Positions 33,464 through 42,268 of a stretch of DNA of 64,000 nucleotides are shown here, in pieces; position 1 is the first letter of the stretch, and each line of letters starts with the position of its first letter. The DNA lies in assembly GCF_001941975.2 (NCBI RefSeq), contig NZ_CP146991.1:1722524-1786523 (forward strand), written 5' to 3'. The notes under the pieces were generated by a model. It was not told the DNA's origin and did not search any database. It worked only from the letters and a program-made list of their open reading frames with translations. Origin of the DNA: Sporomusa sphaeroides DSM 2875. Lineage in GTDB: Bacteria > Bacillota > Negativicutes > Sporomusales > Sporomusaceae. Made by a program: the position numbers and the translations under genes.

Positions 33464-34012
33464 GTGGAAAGGCTTAACCGGGGGCAGTGCACACAATGCA
33501 AGCAGCACAGGCGAAGCTGGCGGCATAGTATCCAGCTGATCCTTTTCTGTTGTTTTATCGCCGCGGCATCAGGGTATTTTTTCTGGTTGCCGGGACGGAC
33601 TGCCTTTTCCGGTACTCATCCGGGCTCCTCGCGGCAAAGCATTAGTTCACCGGCAATGTCACGGGCGGTAATGCCATCACGCTATCCGGTACATGCCGTG
33701 GTACGTGACCCGTTTGCCGTTCCCCCGGAATTTCAGCCGGCGGCGGTGGCCGCTGCATTACCGTCAGCAAAGAATTACTCAAGTGTTCAGGCATCTGCCG
33801 TGTTACCCTCTGCAACGCCGGAAAGTTCGTTAGAACTGACTGGAACAGTGAGTGGCGGCGGGCAACAGGTTGCGATAATAAAAAGAGACGGTGTTAGCCG
33901 CTCTTATCTGATTAAGGAGTACATCGGTATATATCAACTGGTAACTATTGGGGAAGGCACGGCCACTCTGCGGGGCCCGCAGGGCGAAAAAGTTTTGACT
34001 TTAGAAAGGTGA
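33464..34012 (+). CDS. pilP: PilP-like pilus/secretion inner-membrane protein
   Basis: 182 residues from a GTG at 33464 behind GAGGAG (33451-33456). A basic Cys-containing head, one span (about 23-42), a Pro/Ser/Ala-rich linker with YPVHAVVRDPFAVPPEF, and a C-terminal beta domain (LELTGTVSGGGQQVAIIKRDG) of the PilP/GspC homology-region type. Weak sequence signal, but span, DPF motif, position and size all agree. Confidence 0.72.
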   Translation: MERLNRGQCTQCKQHRRSWRHSIQLILFCCFIAAASGYFFWLPGRTAFSGTHPGSSRQSISSPAMSRAVMPSRYPVHAVVRDPFAVPPEFQPAAVAAALPSAKNYSSVQASAVLPSATPESSLELTGTVSGGGQQVAIIKRDGVSRSYLIKEYIGIYQLVTIGEGTATLRGPQGEKVLTLER

Positions 34013-34017
34013 ATTTA

Positions 34018-35346
34018 ATGTGTTGCCTGAAGAAATCAATACTTATAGTGTTATGTCTTTTTTCCTTTAGCATAACAGGTGTTGCTGCGGCTAAACCCCC
34101 CGTCAACATGCAGGTGAGCAATGCGGAAGTCCGGGATGTCCTTACGGCTTTGGCGAGTGTCGGCAAGGTAAACATGATACTGGATGATTCGGTCAAGGGG
34201 ACGATCACCATTCAGCTTACCAATATCCCGTACGATTCGGCTTTTGATTTGGTATGCAAGACCAAAGGACTCACCTACCAATTAGTCGGTGATGTTATGG
34301 TGGTAGGGGTTGCTGAACAAATCGGCCGCGCGTTTGGATCGGTACATATCTTTAAGCTGAAATTTATCAATCCGGATTCTGTTAAAGACACAATTCTCTC
34401 CATTTTGTTTGGGGCGAAAAAAGGACAGAAAATCACACAAACCGAGGGTAGTTCGGCTGTGAAAACTGCCAATACACAGCAAAACAGTGCTGCCGCCACT
34501 GCCGGTGAAAAATCCAGCGAAGAATCAACAGCATTAGACAGGCTGACTATTGATTTTGCAACAAATTCATTAATTCTTTTTGGTACCAATACCGAGGCGG
34601 CAAGGGTTCAAAAACTGTTGGATGAGCTGGATGTACCCTATCAGCAGGTATCACTGGAAGCCGAAGTACTGGCTATCAGTAAAGAGAAAACAAAAAATTT
34701 AGGAATTGAGTGGTCATGGGAAGCAACGCCGCAATATGCAGAGCGGGATAAAGATGATGATGATAATATTACGGTTACCCGCGAAAATAACAAAGGGATT
34801 ATTCAATTTGGCCGTAATCCGGAAGGCTATCCTTACGAGTTTTATTACCAGGCAACGATTAATGCACTTGTAAGCAACGGCGATGCGAAAGTGCTTGCCA
34901 GGCCCAAGGTTACCACGATTAACGGGCAGCAAGCTCAGATCCTTATTGGTGACCGTATTCCTGTACAGGTGCAAACACTAACTAATGGGACAACAACAAC
35001 AAGTACCGAGTATGTAGATGCCGGTATCAAATTGATTTATACGCCGAGGATTAATACCGACGGACTGATTACCGTACAGGTTCTTACAGAAGTCAGTAGT
35101 CCCACTTTAGTGTCAGATATTAAACAATATAAGATTACCACCCGTCAGGCTGAGACTACAGTGCGGCTGAAGGACGGCGAAACCATGGTAATTGGTGGTT
35201 TAATCGGGTCTACAGACAGTGAAGCGAGAAAGGCTGTGCCCTTTTTCAGTGGACTGCCAATAATTGGTGCTTTATTTAAAAATTTTAGTAAAACACACAA
35301 CGATACAGAAGTAGTCATTTTCCTTACCCCACGTATTGTTAAATAG
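34018..35346 (+). CDS. pilQ: Secretin PilQ/GspD
   Basis: Outer-membrane channel. A signal peptide (about 1-24), an STN/N0-like domain (NMQVSNAEVRDVLTALA), N1-like repeats, and the secretin core ending VVIFLTPRIVK. A low-complexity insert (about residues 145-175) precedes IDFATNSLILFG. The ATG at 34018 follows AAAGG. About 442 residues, short for PilQ. A secretin implies an outer membrane. No pilotin gene was seen nearby. Confidence 0.93.
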   Translation: MCCLKKSILIVLCLFSFSITGVAAAKPPVNMQVSNAEVRDVLTALASVGKVNMILDDSVKGTITIQLTNIPYDSAFDLVCKTKGLTYQLVGDVMVVGVAEQIGRAFGSVHIFKLKFINPDSVKDTILSILFGAKKGQKITQTEGSSAVKTANTQQNSAAATAGEKSSEESTALDRLTIDFATNSLILFGTNTEAARVQKLLDELDVPYQQVSLEAEVLAISKEKTKNLGIEWSWEATPQYAERDKDDDDNITVTRENNKGIIQFGRNPEGYPYEFYYQATINALVSNGDAKVLARPKVTTINGQQAQILIGDRIPVQVQTLTNGTTTTSTEYVDAGIKLIYTPRINTDGLITVQVLTEVSSPTLVSDIKQYKITTRQAETTVRLKDGETMVIGGLIGSTDSEARKAVPFFSGLPIIGALFKNFSKTHNDTEVVIFLTPRIVK

Positions 35347-35370
35347 GCAATGTTTAATTTGGAGGAACAA

Positions 35371-35904
35371 GTGAAAAACATAGTTCTAATCGGATTTATG
35401 GGTACAGGTAAGACCAGTACCGGGAGGTTATTGGCAGGAAGACTAAACCGTCCCTTTGTTGATGTTGACAAAAAAATTGAAAAAGAAACAGGACTGGCTA
35501 TTAGTGATATTTTCCAACTCTATGGCGAAGACCATTTCCGACAATTAGAACGGGAGGTTATTTCACGGGTTGCGCGTTATACCAACACGGTTATCGCCAC
35601 AGGCGGAGGGGTAGTGCTTAAACAGGAGAATATGGTCAGACTTAAAAATACGGGAATTATTATCTCGCTCACGGCTTCGCTGGATACCATTTTGGAACGA
35701 ACCTCCCGCCGTGGCGTACGGCCGCTCTTAGATTGTGAGGACCGGGCCGAGCGGGTAGCCAGGTTGTTTCAAGAGCGGGCCAGCCTCTATATGAGGGCCG
35801 ACTATACTATTGATACCAGTTGTATGCCGCCCCACCAAGTGACAGAGAAAATTATTGGATTGCTGCGGGAAGGAGGTTATTTGCGTGGCCGAAGTAAGAG
35901 TTAA
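35371..35904 (+). CDS. aroK: Shikimate kinase
   Basis: Phosphorylates shikimate at O3. P-loop GFMGTGKTSTGRLLA (about 8-22), DVDKKIEKETG, FRQLEREVI and ATGGGVV, then a lid with RRGVRPLL. 177 residues. A GTG at 35371 follows GGAGGA (35361-35366). Overlaps aroB by 20 bp and directly follows the secretin gene. Confidence 0.94.
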   Translation: MKNIVLIGFMGTGKTSTGRLLAGRLNRPFVDVDKKIEKETGLAISDIFQLYGEDHFRQLEREVISRVARYTNTVIATGGGVVLKQENMVRLKNTGIIISLTASLDTILERTSRRGVRPLLDCEDRAERVARLFQERASLYMRADYTIDTSCMPPHQVTEKIIGLLREGGYLRGRSKS

Positions 35905-36967
35905 CCTGGAAGCACATAGCTATACCATCCATATAATGCCCGGCGGAATCAGTCATGTGGGTGCACTGATGCGCCGTTTGCCGCTGGGCGATAAAGCCCT
36001 TATTGTGACCGATGAAAATGTATGTCCGCTCTATGCGGGAACCTTAACTGACAGCCTGACAGCTGCCGGCTTTACAGTCGCGATGGTAACTGTAAAACCG
36101 GGAGAGGGTTCAAAATCGCTTACTGCAGCAAATGCGGTGTTCACTGAGGCCATTAGTAAAGGCCTTGACCGTAAATCGCCGATTATTGCTTTGGGCGGTG
36201 GTGTTGTCGGCGATTTGGCCGGCTTTGCGGCAGCTACTTATTTGCGCGGGGTACCCTTTATCCAAGTGCCGACGACCTTATTGGCGCAAGTTGATTCCAG
36301 TGTTGGCGGCAAAACTGCCGTTAACCATGAACTGGGGAAAAATTTAATCGGTGCTTTTTATCAGCCGAATCTGGTCGTTATCGATCCGACAGCATTGGAA
36401 ACGCTGCCTGATCGGGAACTAAAAGCCGGTCTGGCAGAGGTCATAAAATATGGTGTTATTGCCGATCAGAACTTTTTTGCTGACTTAGCCGCTGCTGCTG
36501 CCGCTTTATTGACTCGCGAGCCGGCTGTGCTGGCGACGGTTATCGGCCGGTGCTGCGAGCTTAAGGCTGAAATTGTGGCCCAGGATGAACGGGAGAGTTC
36601 ACTCCGTATGCTGCTGAACTTTGGGCATACTGTTGGCCATGCCGTTGAAGCTGTGGGCGGTTATTCGGAGTATAATCACGGGGAAGGCGTAGCCATCGGT
36701 ATGCATGCTGCCGGACTTATCAGCAAGGGTATGGGGTTATGCAAGCACGAGGATGTAGAGATTTTACAGCAATTGCTCAGCCGCATGGGTTTGCCGCTTA
36801 CAGCTCCCGGCTATTCGCCACAAGCACTTATAAGTTATTTACAGAGAGATAAGAAGATGGAGAGCGGTAAAATCAACTGGGTACTTATGACAGGCATTGG
36901 CCAGGTAAAGATAACCCGCGAAGTTACGGATTCTGCAATTAAGGAAGCGCTGGCGCAGATCACCTGA
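35885..36967 (+). CDS. aroB: 3-Dehydroquinate synthase
   Basis: NAD-dependent enzyme making 3-dehydroquinate from DAHP. GGGVVGDLAGFAAATYLRGV and PTTLLAQVDSSVGGKTAVN are the cofactor and substrate motifs; zinc ligands lie in LAEVIKYG, NFGHTVGHAVE and YNHGEGV. 360 residues from a GTG at 35885 with AAGGAGG 8-14 bases ahead. Last of the pilus/aro run. Confidence 0.95.
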   Translation: MAEVRVNLEAHSYTIHIMPGGISHVGALMRRLPLGDKALIVTDENVCPLYAGTLTDSLTAAGFTVAMVTVKPGEGSKSLTAANAVFTEAISKGLDRKSPIIALGGGVVGDLAGFAAATYLRGVPFIQVPTTLLAQVDSSVGGKTAVNHELGKNLIGAFYQPNLVVIDPTALETLPDRELKAGLAEVIKYGVIADQNFFADLAAAAAALLTREPAVLATVIGRCCELKAEIVAQDERESSLRMLLNFGHTVGHAVEAVGGYSEYNHGEGVAIGMHAAGLISKGMGLCKHEDVEILQQLLSRMGLPLTAPGYSPQALISYLQRDKKMESGKINWVLMTGIGQVKITREVTDSAIKEALAQIT

Positions 36968-37432
36968 CAACAGGGAGTTACAGCAAGAGAGAGTGCTTCT
37001 TGCAATTCTCGTAACCCTCCGGCCATTGCCGGAAAAAGCGTTCCGCAGGAGAAAAGCCGGATGGTATTCCGTTAAGAAATCCGTACTGTTTGAGCGTAAG
37101 CGAGTTTACGGATTTTAGGAATACCATCCGGCTTTTCAGCTTTTGGAGGCTCCAGGCCTAGACCTTAGCTAAAGGAAGTTCCGCGCTCCGCTTGGAACTA
37201 AGCGATTCACACAAGTTCTAGCGTCGCGTTGCTCCTAATAACTTGACTCTCTGCTTATGGGGCAATGCCAAAAGTAAGCTTTCTTTTAATACTCCAGGAT
37301 TATCTAATCTATACAAAACTAAAGAACCGCATCAGTGGTTTTTCTTTAAATTTGCATCACAACAGCAGGATAGCCTAGCCACTTGTCGAATAAAAACTGA
37401 GGATTTTAAAATTTATGTGGAGGAATGAACAG
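36968..37432. other. Gene-free stretch with large hairpins
   Basis: 465 bp between aroB and the efflux genes with no believable gene. It begins with a hairpin (GCAAGA / TCTTGC, 36983-37003 area) and a CCGGCCATTGCCGG palindrome, then the long repeat at 37052-37136, then a GC-rich part with the loosely palindromic GTTCCGCGCTCCGCTTGGAAC. The last 100 bases are AT-rich and may hold the efflux promoter. Confidence 0.5.
37052..37136. repeat. 85-bp near-palindrome
   Basis: Perfect 19-bp outer arms AAAAGCCGGATGGTATTCC (37052-37070) and complement (37118-37136), inner arms AAATCCGTA / TACGGATTT, and central GAGCGTAAGCGAG. Probably a mobile intergenic palindrome that doubles as a terminator. Confidence 0.75.
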
Positions 37433-38572
37433 GTGGCACGCAAGCAAAGGGCAATCATTATTGTAGCAATTATGGCATTGGTTTTAACCGGGATTATCAG
37501 CTACCGTATCTATAGCAATGTGCAGGCGGGAAAAGAACGGGCCGGGCGCGTGGCGCAGGGGCAGGCAGTGGCGGTCGAAGTGGCTGCTGTTACCAGACGG
37601 GACGTTACGCCTGTGCTGACCTTTTCCTCCAGTCTTGAGCCGGTGTGGAGTGCGGATATTTCCGGTAAAGTTGACGGTCGTATAGAGATCCTTACGGTGG
37701 ATGAAGGGGATGCTGTCACTGCCGGTATGACGATAGCCGTGCTTGATATGGGAGAACTTTCGGCCCAGGTGATTCAGGCAGAGGGAACTCTGCTGCAGGC
37801 CAGGGCCAATCTTGAACAAGCCGAGCTTGATTATAGCCGGATGGCCAGACTTGCTGAGCAAGGTGCCATATCGGTGCAAACACTCGATTCTGCCAGAACG
37901 AAACGCGATTTGGCTATAGGCCAGGTTCGGGCGGCTGAAGGCGCGTTAAGCCTTTATGCAAGCAAACTGACAGGCGCTACCATACTATCGCCGCAGAGTG
38001 GTGTGGTCACCCGGCGTCATCTGCAAGTCGGCTTTTATGCCAAAGCAGGTACGCCGCTGGTTACTGTGGCCAACATTAGCACGCTTTTAGCTAAGGCTAC
38101 GGTAGGCGAGGCGGAGATTACCCAGCTTAAGACCGGTGCCAGTGTAAAGGTCAGGGTAGATGCGCTTGGTGGCCAGGAGTTTGTGGGGACAATAACCCGT
38201 CTGTCACCGGTAGCTGCCATGCCTTCACGAACCTTTACCGCCGAGATTTCCATTCCTAATGAACAAAATATTCTCAAGGCTGGTATGTTTGCCAAAGTGG
38301 ATGTTTCTGTTCCGGCGCATGAGCAGGCCCTTGTTGTGCCGGAAACGGCGCTGGTGATGCGGGAAGACCGTAAAACGGTGTATGTGCTTACCGCTGACAA
38401 CAAAGTGCAGCAGCGTCTGCTTACTCTGGGGTATGTGGGCGGCGGCTGGGCGGAAGTGATTGACGGCGTTAAAGAGGGAGAGCAGATTGTCATTGCCGGT
38501 CAAAATAAACTGCGGGACGGTTCGCTGGTCCGACTGGCTGCGCCGGGGGAGGCTCGGCAGCTAAATGATTAA
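37433..38572 (+). CDS. RND efflux periplasmic adaptor (membrane fusion protein)
   Basis: 379 residues with an N-terminal membrane anchor (about 6-26), a lipoyl-like domain split around a helical hairpin (VIQAEGTLLQARANLEQAELDY), GATILSPQSGVVTRRHLQVG, a beta-barrel part and a C-terminal domain. A GTG at 37433 follows GGAGGA (37419-37424). It overlaps the pump gene by 8 bp. Exported compounds unknown; no TolC-type gene is present. Confidence 0.9.
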   Translation: MARKQRAIIIVAIMALVLTGIISYRIYSNVQAGKERAGRVAQGQAVAVEVAAVTRRDVTPVLTFSSSLEPVWSADISGKVDGRIEILTVDEGDAVTAGMTIAVLDMGELSAQVIQAEGTLLQARANLEQAELDYSRMARLAEQGAISVQTLDSARTKRDLAIGQVRAAEGALSLYASKLTGATILSPQSGVVTRRHLQVGFYAKAGTPLVTVANISTLLAKATVGEAEITQLKTGASVKVRVDALGGQEFVGTITRLSPVAAMPSRTFTAEISIPNEQNILKAGMFAKVDVSVPAHEQALVVPETALVMREDRKTVYVLTADNKVQQRLLTLGYVGGGWAEVIDGVKEGEQIVIAGQNKLRDGSLVRLAAPGEARQLND

Positions 38573-41500
38573 TTTATTTATCAAGCGGCCGGTATTTACC
38601 ACTATGCTGGTTATGCTGCTGGTGGTATTCGGGCTTAACGCCTATCCGAGCCTGGGGATTGACCTGTATCCTGATGTGGAGTTTCCTATTGTTTTGGTTA
38701 GTGTTACCTATACCGGCGCTTCGCCGGAAGAGATGGAAAGCCTGATTACAAAACCTGTCGAAGATGCCGTAAGCTCAGTGTCAGGCATTAAAACACTATC
38801 CTCGGTATCGCGGGAAGGCGTGTCGCAGACCACGATTGAGTTTGAATTGGGGACAAATGCCAAACTGGCTGCCAACGATGTGCGGGAGAAGGTCGCCGGT
38901 ATTCGTCGGCGGCTGCCGGACGAGATTGATGAGCCTGTCGTCCAGCGGTACGATATTACGGCACAGTCTATCCTTACTTTTAGTCTGGCCTCCGACAACC
39001 GGTCGCGGGGTGAAATCCGCAAAATTGCCGAGGATATTGTTAAAGACCAAATCCAGCAGTTGGAAGGGGTAGCCGAGGTTAGTGTCTATGGGGCAGCCCA
39101 AAGAGAAATTCAAATTCTGGCCGACCCCAGCAAACTGGAGGCTTATGGTCTGTCATTGCAGCAATTGCTGGAGGTTGTTAACAGCAATAATGTCAATACT
39201 CCGGGCGGGCATGTCAAAGAAAAAGGCATGGAGTTAACGGTTAGAACCATTGGTAAATACAAAAGCATTGACGATATCAAGCAAATTATTGTTCTTAACC
39301 AACAGGGGCGTTTAGTGCGGCTCCACGAAGTGGCTGAGGTCAAAGATGCCTGGGAGGAAGAACGCAACTATGCTGCAACCAATGGCATACCCAGCGTAAT
39401 TGTCAGCATCCAAAAACAATCAGGCACCAATACTGTTGGTGTCGCGGACAAAGTAAAACAGTCGATGCAGCATCTGCAACAGAATGTGCTGCCGCCTGAT
39501 ATCAAGGTCACCAAAGTGCGGGATAACTCAGTGTATATTAGAGACAGTGTGGAAGATGTCATGGTGACCATGGTGTTTGGCGGTTTCCTGGCTGTGGCCA
39601 TTACTTTTCTCTTTTTACGCAACACGCGGGCAACCATTATCAGCGCTCTTGCCATTCCGACTTCCATTATTGCCACCTTCTTTTTGATGAAGGTGATGAA
39701 TTTTACCCTTAACAATATGTCGTTAATGGGGCTTAGTCTGGCGGTAGGCATTCTGATTGACGATGCCATCGTAGTCATTGAGAATATCTTCCGCCATATG
39801 GAGCAAGGTAAAAAACCCTTCGAGGCGGCATGTGAAGGCACTAAAGAAATTTCGCTGGCAGTGCTGGCGACAACCTTTTGCATTATTGCCGTCTTTGTGC
39901 CTGTCGGCAATATGGGTGAGATTATTGGCCAGTTTTTCAAGCAGTTCGGGTTGACGGTGGCATTTGCCGTGGCGTTCTCCCTGTTTGTTGCTTTTTCACT
40001 GACACCCATGTTGTCGGCTTATTGGCTTAAGGCCGGTCATGGCGGGGAAAAAGGTGGAATCCGCTGGCTGGAGGCCATGCTTGATAAATGGGAGCGAGGG
40101 TTTGAGGCTTTCCGGGAATTTTACCGGCAGGTATTGCATTGGGCGCTGCGGCGGCCGAAAAAACTGGTGGCGCTGGCGATAATATCCCTGTTGGTTAATG
40201 GCTTGCTGGTGCAGTTTCTTGGCTCTGAATTTCAACCCACCTATGACTCCGGTGAATTTATTGTTAATATGACGGCTCCGGCAGGAACGTCGATTGAGCG
40301 GAACCGGGAATTAGCTGCCCAGATTGAACAGGAAATTTTGGCTATTCCGGAACTGGAATCAGCCTATATGGTTGTTGGCAGCAACCGTCAGGTTTATCGC
40401 TCAATGATTGGTGTAAGGCTGGTTAGCACCGGGGAGCGTTCACGCTCCATGATGCAGATTATGGATGAGCTTCGGGTTAAGTTCCGGAGTGTCAAAGGCT
40501 TAAAGGTATCGGTGTCAAGCGGGCAAGGCGTGGGGCGGGGCGATTCGCGTCCGGTACAGGTGGCGCTGCGCGGTCCGGAGCTGGACAATCTGAATATGTA
40601 TGCCAGCTTACTTGCCGAACAAATAAAACAAATTCCCGGTACTACCGATGTTGATATATCCAGCGAACAGTCTGAACCGGAGGTTCAGGTAAAATTTGAC
40701 CCGGCTCGTTTGGGCGATGTCGGCCTGGATGCGGCAACTGCCGGCAAGGCGGTACAAACTGCTTTTCTGGGGTCAACAGCCGGCAACCAGTATAATGTGG
40801 CTGACAGTGACTATAATATTCGCGTCCAGCTTAAGCAAGAACATCGCCTGGGTATGGACGATGTGGCCAATCTGCGGATTCAGAGCCGGAGCGGCTTTAT
40901 CCGCCTCGGTGATATCGCCGAAGTGAAGCTGTCATCCGGCCCGACGCAAATTGACCGGGAAGACCGACAGCGTCAGGTCATTGTCTATGCCAATGCGGTA
41001 GGCACTTCTACGGGTGAAATCCTTGCTCAGGTAAGAGATTTGATTCCGGGGCTTAATTTACCCTTAGGCTATACCCATAAGCTGGTGGGCCAGGCCCAGA
41101 TGATGGAAAACTCGTTTAATGAGATTGCCAAGGCGCTTATCCTGGCTATCATTCTGATTTATATGGTGTTGGCAGCGGAATTTGAAAGCTTTATCCATCC
41201 GCTGACAATCATGCTGTCCTTACCGTTTTCTCTGGTAGGAGCCATACTCGGCTTATTAATTGCAGGCAATACCATTAATATCATGTCGTTGATTGGTGTT
41301 ATCATGCTGATGGGACTGGTAACTAAGAATGCTATTTTGCTTGTCGACTATACAAATCAGCTGCGCGCACGCGGTGTGCCGACCGTCGAGGCTCTGGTAG
41401 AAGCAGGTTCAGTCAGGCTCAGACCGATCTTAATGACAACACTTGCCATGATTTTCGGCATGCTGCCCATTGCTTTGGGCATTGGTGCCGGGGCTGAAAT

Positions 41501-41657
41501 CCGCTCATCCATGGGAGTAACCCTTATCGGCGGCTTAATTACTTCAACTTTCCTGACACTTATTATTATTCCGCTGGTATATCTTTTGATTGACAGACTA
41601 CAAAATCATTTTAAACAGGCTAATCCTGATACAACAGAAAGAAGCCCAGGCATGTAA
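38565..41657 (+). CDS. RND family efflux pump, AcrB/HAE1-like
   Basis: 1030-residue proton-driven inner-membrane transporter with the standard twelve-span, two-periplasmic-loop layout. It opens MINLFIKRPVFTTMLVMLLVV, and span 4 has VGILIDDAIVVIENIFRHM with the Asp pair used for proton transfer. The second half repeats the fold (GVIMLMGLVTKNAILLVDYTN). Pairs with the overlapping adaptor. Drug, bile-like or metabolite export cannot be told apart. The acidic and Lys-rich tail ends at a strong terminator. Confidence 0.93.
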   Translation: MINLFIKRPVFTTMLVMLLVVFGLNAYPSLGIDLYPDVEFPIVLVSVTYTGASPEEMESLITKPVEDAVSSVSGIKTLSSVSREGVSQTTIEFELGTNAKLAANDVREKVAGIRRRLPDEIDEPVVQRYDITAQSILTFSLASDNRSRGEIRKIAEDIVKDQIQQLEGVAEVSVYGAAQREIQILADPSKLEAYGLSLQQLLEVVNSNNVNTPGGHVKEKGMELTVRTIGKYKSIDDIKQIIVLNQQGRLVRLHEVAEVKDAWEEERNYAATNGIPSVIVSIQKQSGTNTVGVADKVKQSMQHLQQNVLPPDIKVTKVRDNSVYIRDSVEDVMVTMVFGGFLAVAITFLFLRNTRATIISALAIPTSIIATFFLMKVMNFTLNNMSLMGLSLAVGILIDDAIVVIENIFRHMEQGKKPFEAACEGTKEISLAVLATTFCIIAVFVPVGNMGEIIGQFFKQFGLTVAFAVAFSLFVAFSLTPMLSAYWLKAGHGGEKGGIRWLEAMLDKWERGFEAFREFYRQVLHWALRRPKKLVALAIISLLVNGLLVQFLGSEFQPTYDSGEFIVNMTAPAGTSIERNRELAAQIEQEILAIPELESAYMVVGSNRQVYRSMIGVRLVSTGERSRSMMQIMDELRVKFRSVKGLKVSVSSGQGVGRGDSRPVQVALRGPELDNLNMYASLLAEQIKQIPGTTDVDISSEQSEPEVQVKFDPARLGDVGLDAATAGKAVQTAFLGSTAGNQYNVADSDYNIRVQLKQEHRLGMDDVANLRIQSRSGFIRLGDIAEVKLSSGPTQIDREDRQRQVIVYANAVGTSTGEILAQVRDLIPGLNLPLGYTHKLVGQAQMMENSFNEIAKALILAIILIYMVLAAEFESFIHPLTIMLSLPFSLVGAILGLLIAGNTINIMSLIGVIMLMGLVTKNAILLVDYTNQLRARGVPTVEALVEAGSVRLRPILMTTLAMIFGMLPIALGIGAGAEIRSSMGVTLIGGLITSTFLTLIIIPLVYLLIDRLQNHFKQANPDTTERSPGM

Positions 41658-41676
41658 TGCCAGGGGCTTCTTTCTA
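41636..41676. terminator. Bidirectional terminator between the RND pump and the minus-strand selenoprotein
   Basis: Arms AGAAAGAAGCCC and GGGGCTTCTTTCT around GCAT/ATGC. The minus-strand stop codon (41676-41674) falls in the right arm, so the hairpin serves convergent genes. Confidence 0.8.
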
Positions 41677-41958
41677 AGTCAGTTGCCAGCCTTCGATAAC
41701 CAGCTTCTTAAACCATAGGAAGCGGCTGAGAGCAATGGTTAGGGGGATGTCAGGCAGGTCGTAAGGGGTATATACTTTTATGCCTTGTATTTCCTTAAGA
41801 GAATATTTTTCCGGGTTATGCGGTTGGCCCAGGCGTACAGCCGGGCTTTCTCTTATGTCAATTCAGCAGGAAATGACTTGGAAAAGTTCAAGATATACCG
41901 GTTTGCCGCGAGCAATAATATATTCGAGAGCCTGGTCAGTTATTGTCAGCGTTGCCAT
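41674..41958 (-). CDS. Small predicted selenoprotein with Cys-Sec pair
   Basis: Read on the minus strand from ATG 41958 behind AAGGAGGT, the frame runs 31 codons (MATLTITDQALEYIIARGKP, then VYLELFQVISC), meets TGA at 41865-41863, and continues for 62 codons of good protein (IDIRESPAVRLGQP, YSLKEIQGIKVYTPYDLP, ending IEGWQLT) to TAG. The UGA follows a UGC, giving Cys31-Sec32. A hairpin 16 bases after the UGA fits a bacterial SECIS. The layout recalls the small CC/Se-motif (seleno)protein family of anaerobes; function unknown. The alternative is a nonsense-mutated gene. Confidence 0.75.
41827..41846 (-). promoter_or_regulatory. Candidate bacterial SECIS hairpin
   Basis: Minus-strand GCCCGGC, loop UGUAC, then GCCUGGGC (one bulge). 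It begins 16 bases after the UGA and the apical loop starts at about base 24, with a G among its first two loop bases, as in known bacterial SECIS elements. Confidence 0.65.
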
Positions 41959-42079
41959 AAACATACCTCCTTCTACCTATTTACCAAATTTGTTCGGGAT
42001 AAAGCTACAATATCCTGCCGGCGTACTCTACCATAAAGTAAGGAATTTTGGTAAAATATATTTAAAATATATCAAGTGT

Positions 42080-42230
42080 CTCATCCGGCGGGGTTATGAA
42101 GTATAGCTCCGAGAATTTTTGTTGTCAGGCGCGGCGGAGGAGCCGCACATATCGGACATATGTAAGGCGACGACAACAAAGCCTGGCAGCAAAAAGGCCG
42201 GTGATATACTTCGTGTTCCCGCCGGGTGAG
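42080..42230. repeat. 151-bp palindromic repeat, copy 1
   Basis: Outer arms 42080-42105 and 42205-42230 pair almost fully. The centre holds CGGCGGAGGAGCCGCACATA and TCGGACATATGTAAGGCGAC, identical to the reverse complement of the core at 43349-43507. Confidence 0.8.
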
Positions 42231-42268
42231 GCACTGGCAATGCAGGTAACAAAAAGGAGTTGTTGACA

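Noticed and set aside
37243-37428. 61-codon frame upstream of the RND adaptor
   Set aside because: No ribosome site, runs into the adaptor's own ribosome site, and amino-acid composition is not protein-like.
39368-40009. 213-codon minus-strand frame inside the RND pump gene
   Set aside because: Antisense shadow of the conserved membrane spans; no ribosome site.
41674-41958. Selenoprotein frame as a plain pseudogene
   Set aside because: Only a single UGA, directly after Cys, with a SECIS-like hairpin at the right spacing and an otherwise open frame. Kept as a selenoprotein with reduced confidence.
41780-42106. Plus-strand frames of 108 and 83 codons opposite the selenoprotein
   Set aside because: Both lack ribosome sites and lie antisense to a minus-strand frame with a strong site and SECIS-like hairpin. 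They also run into the palindromic repeat.
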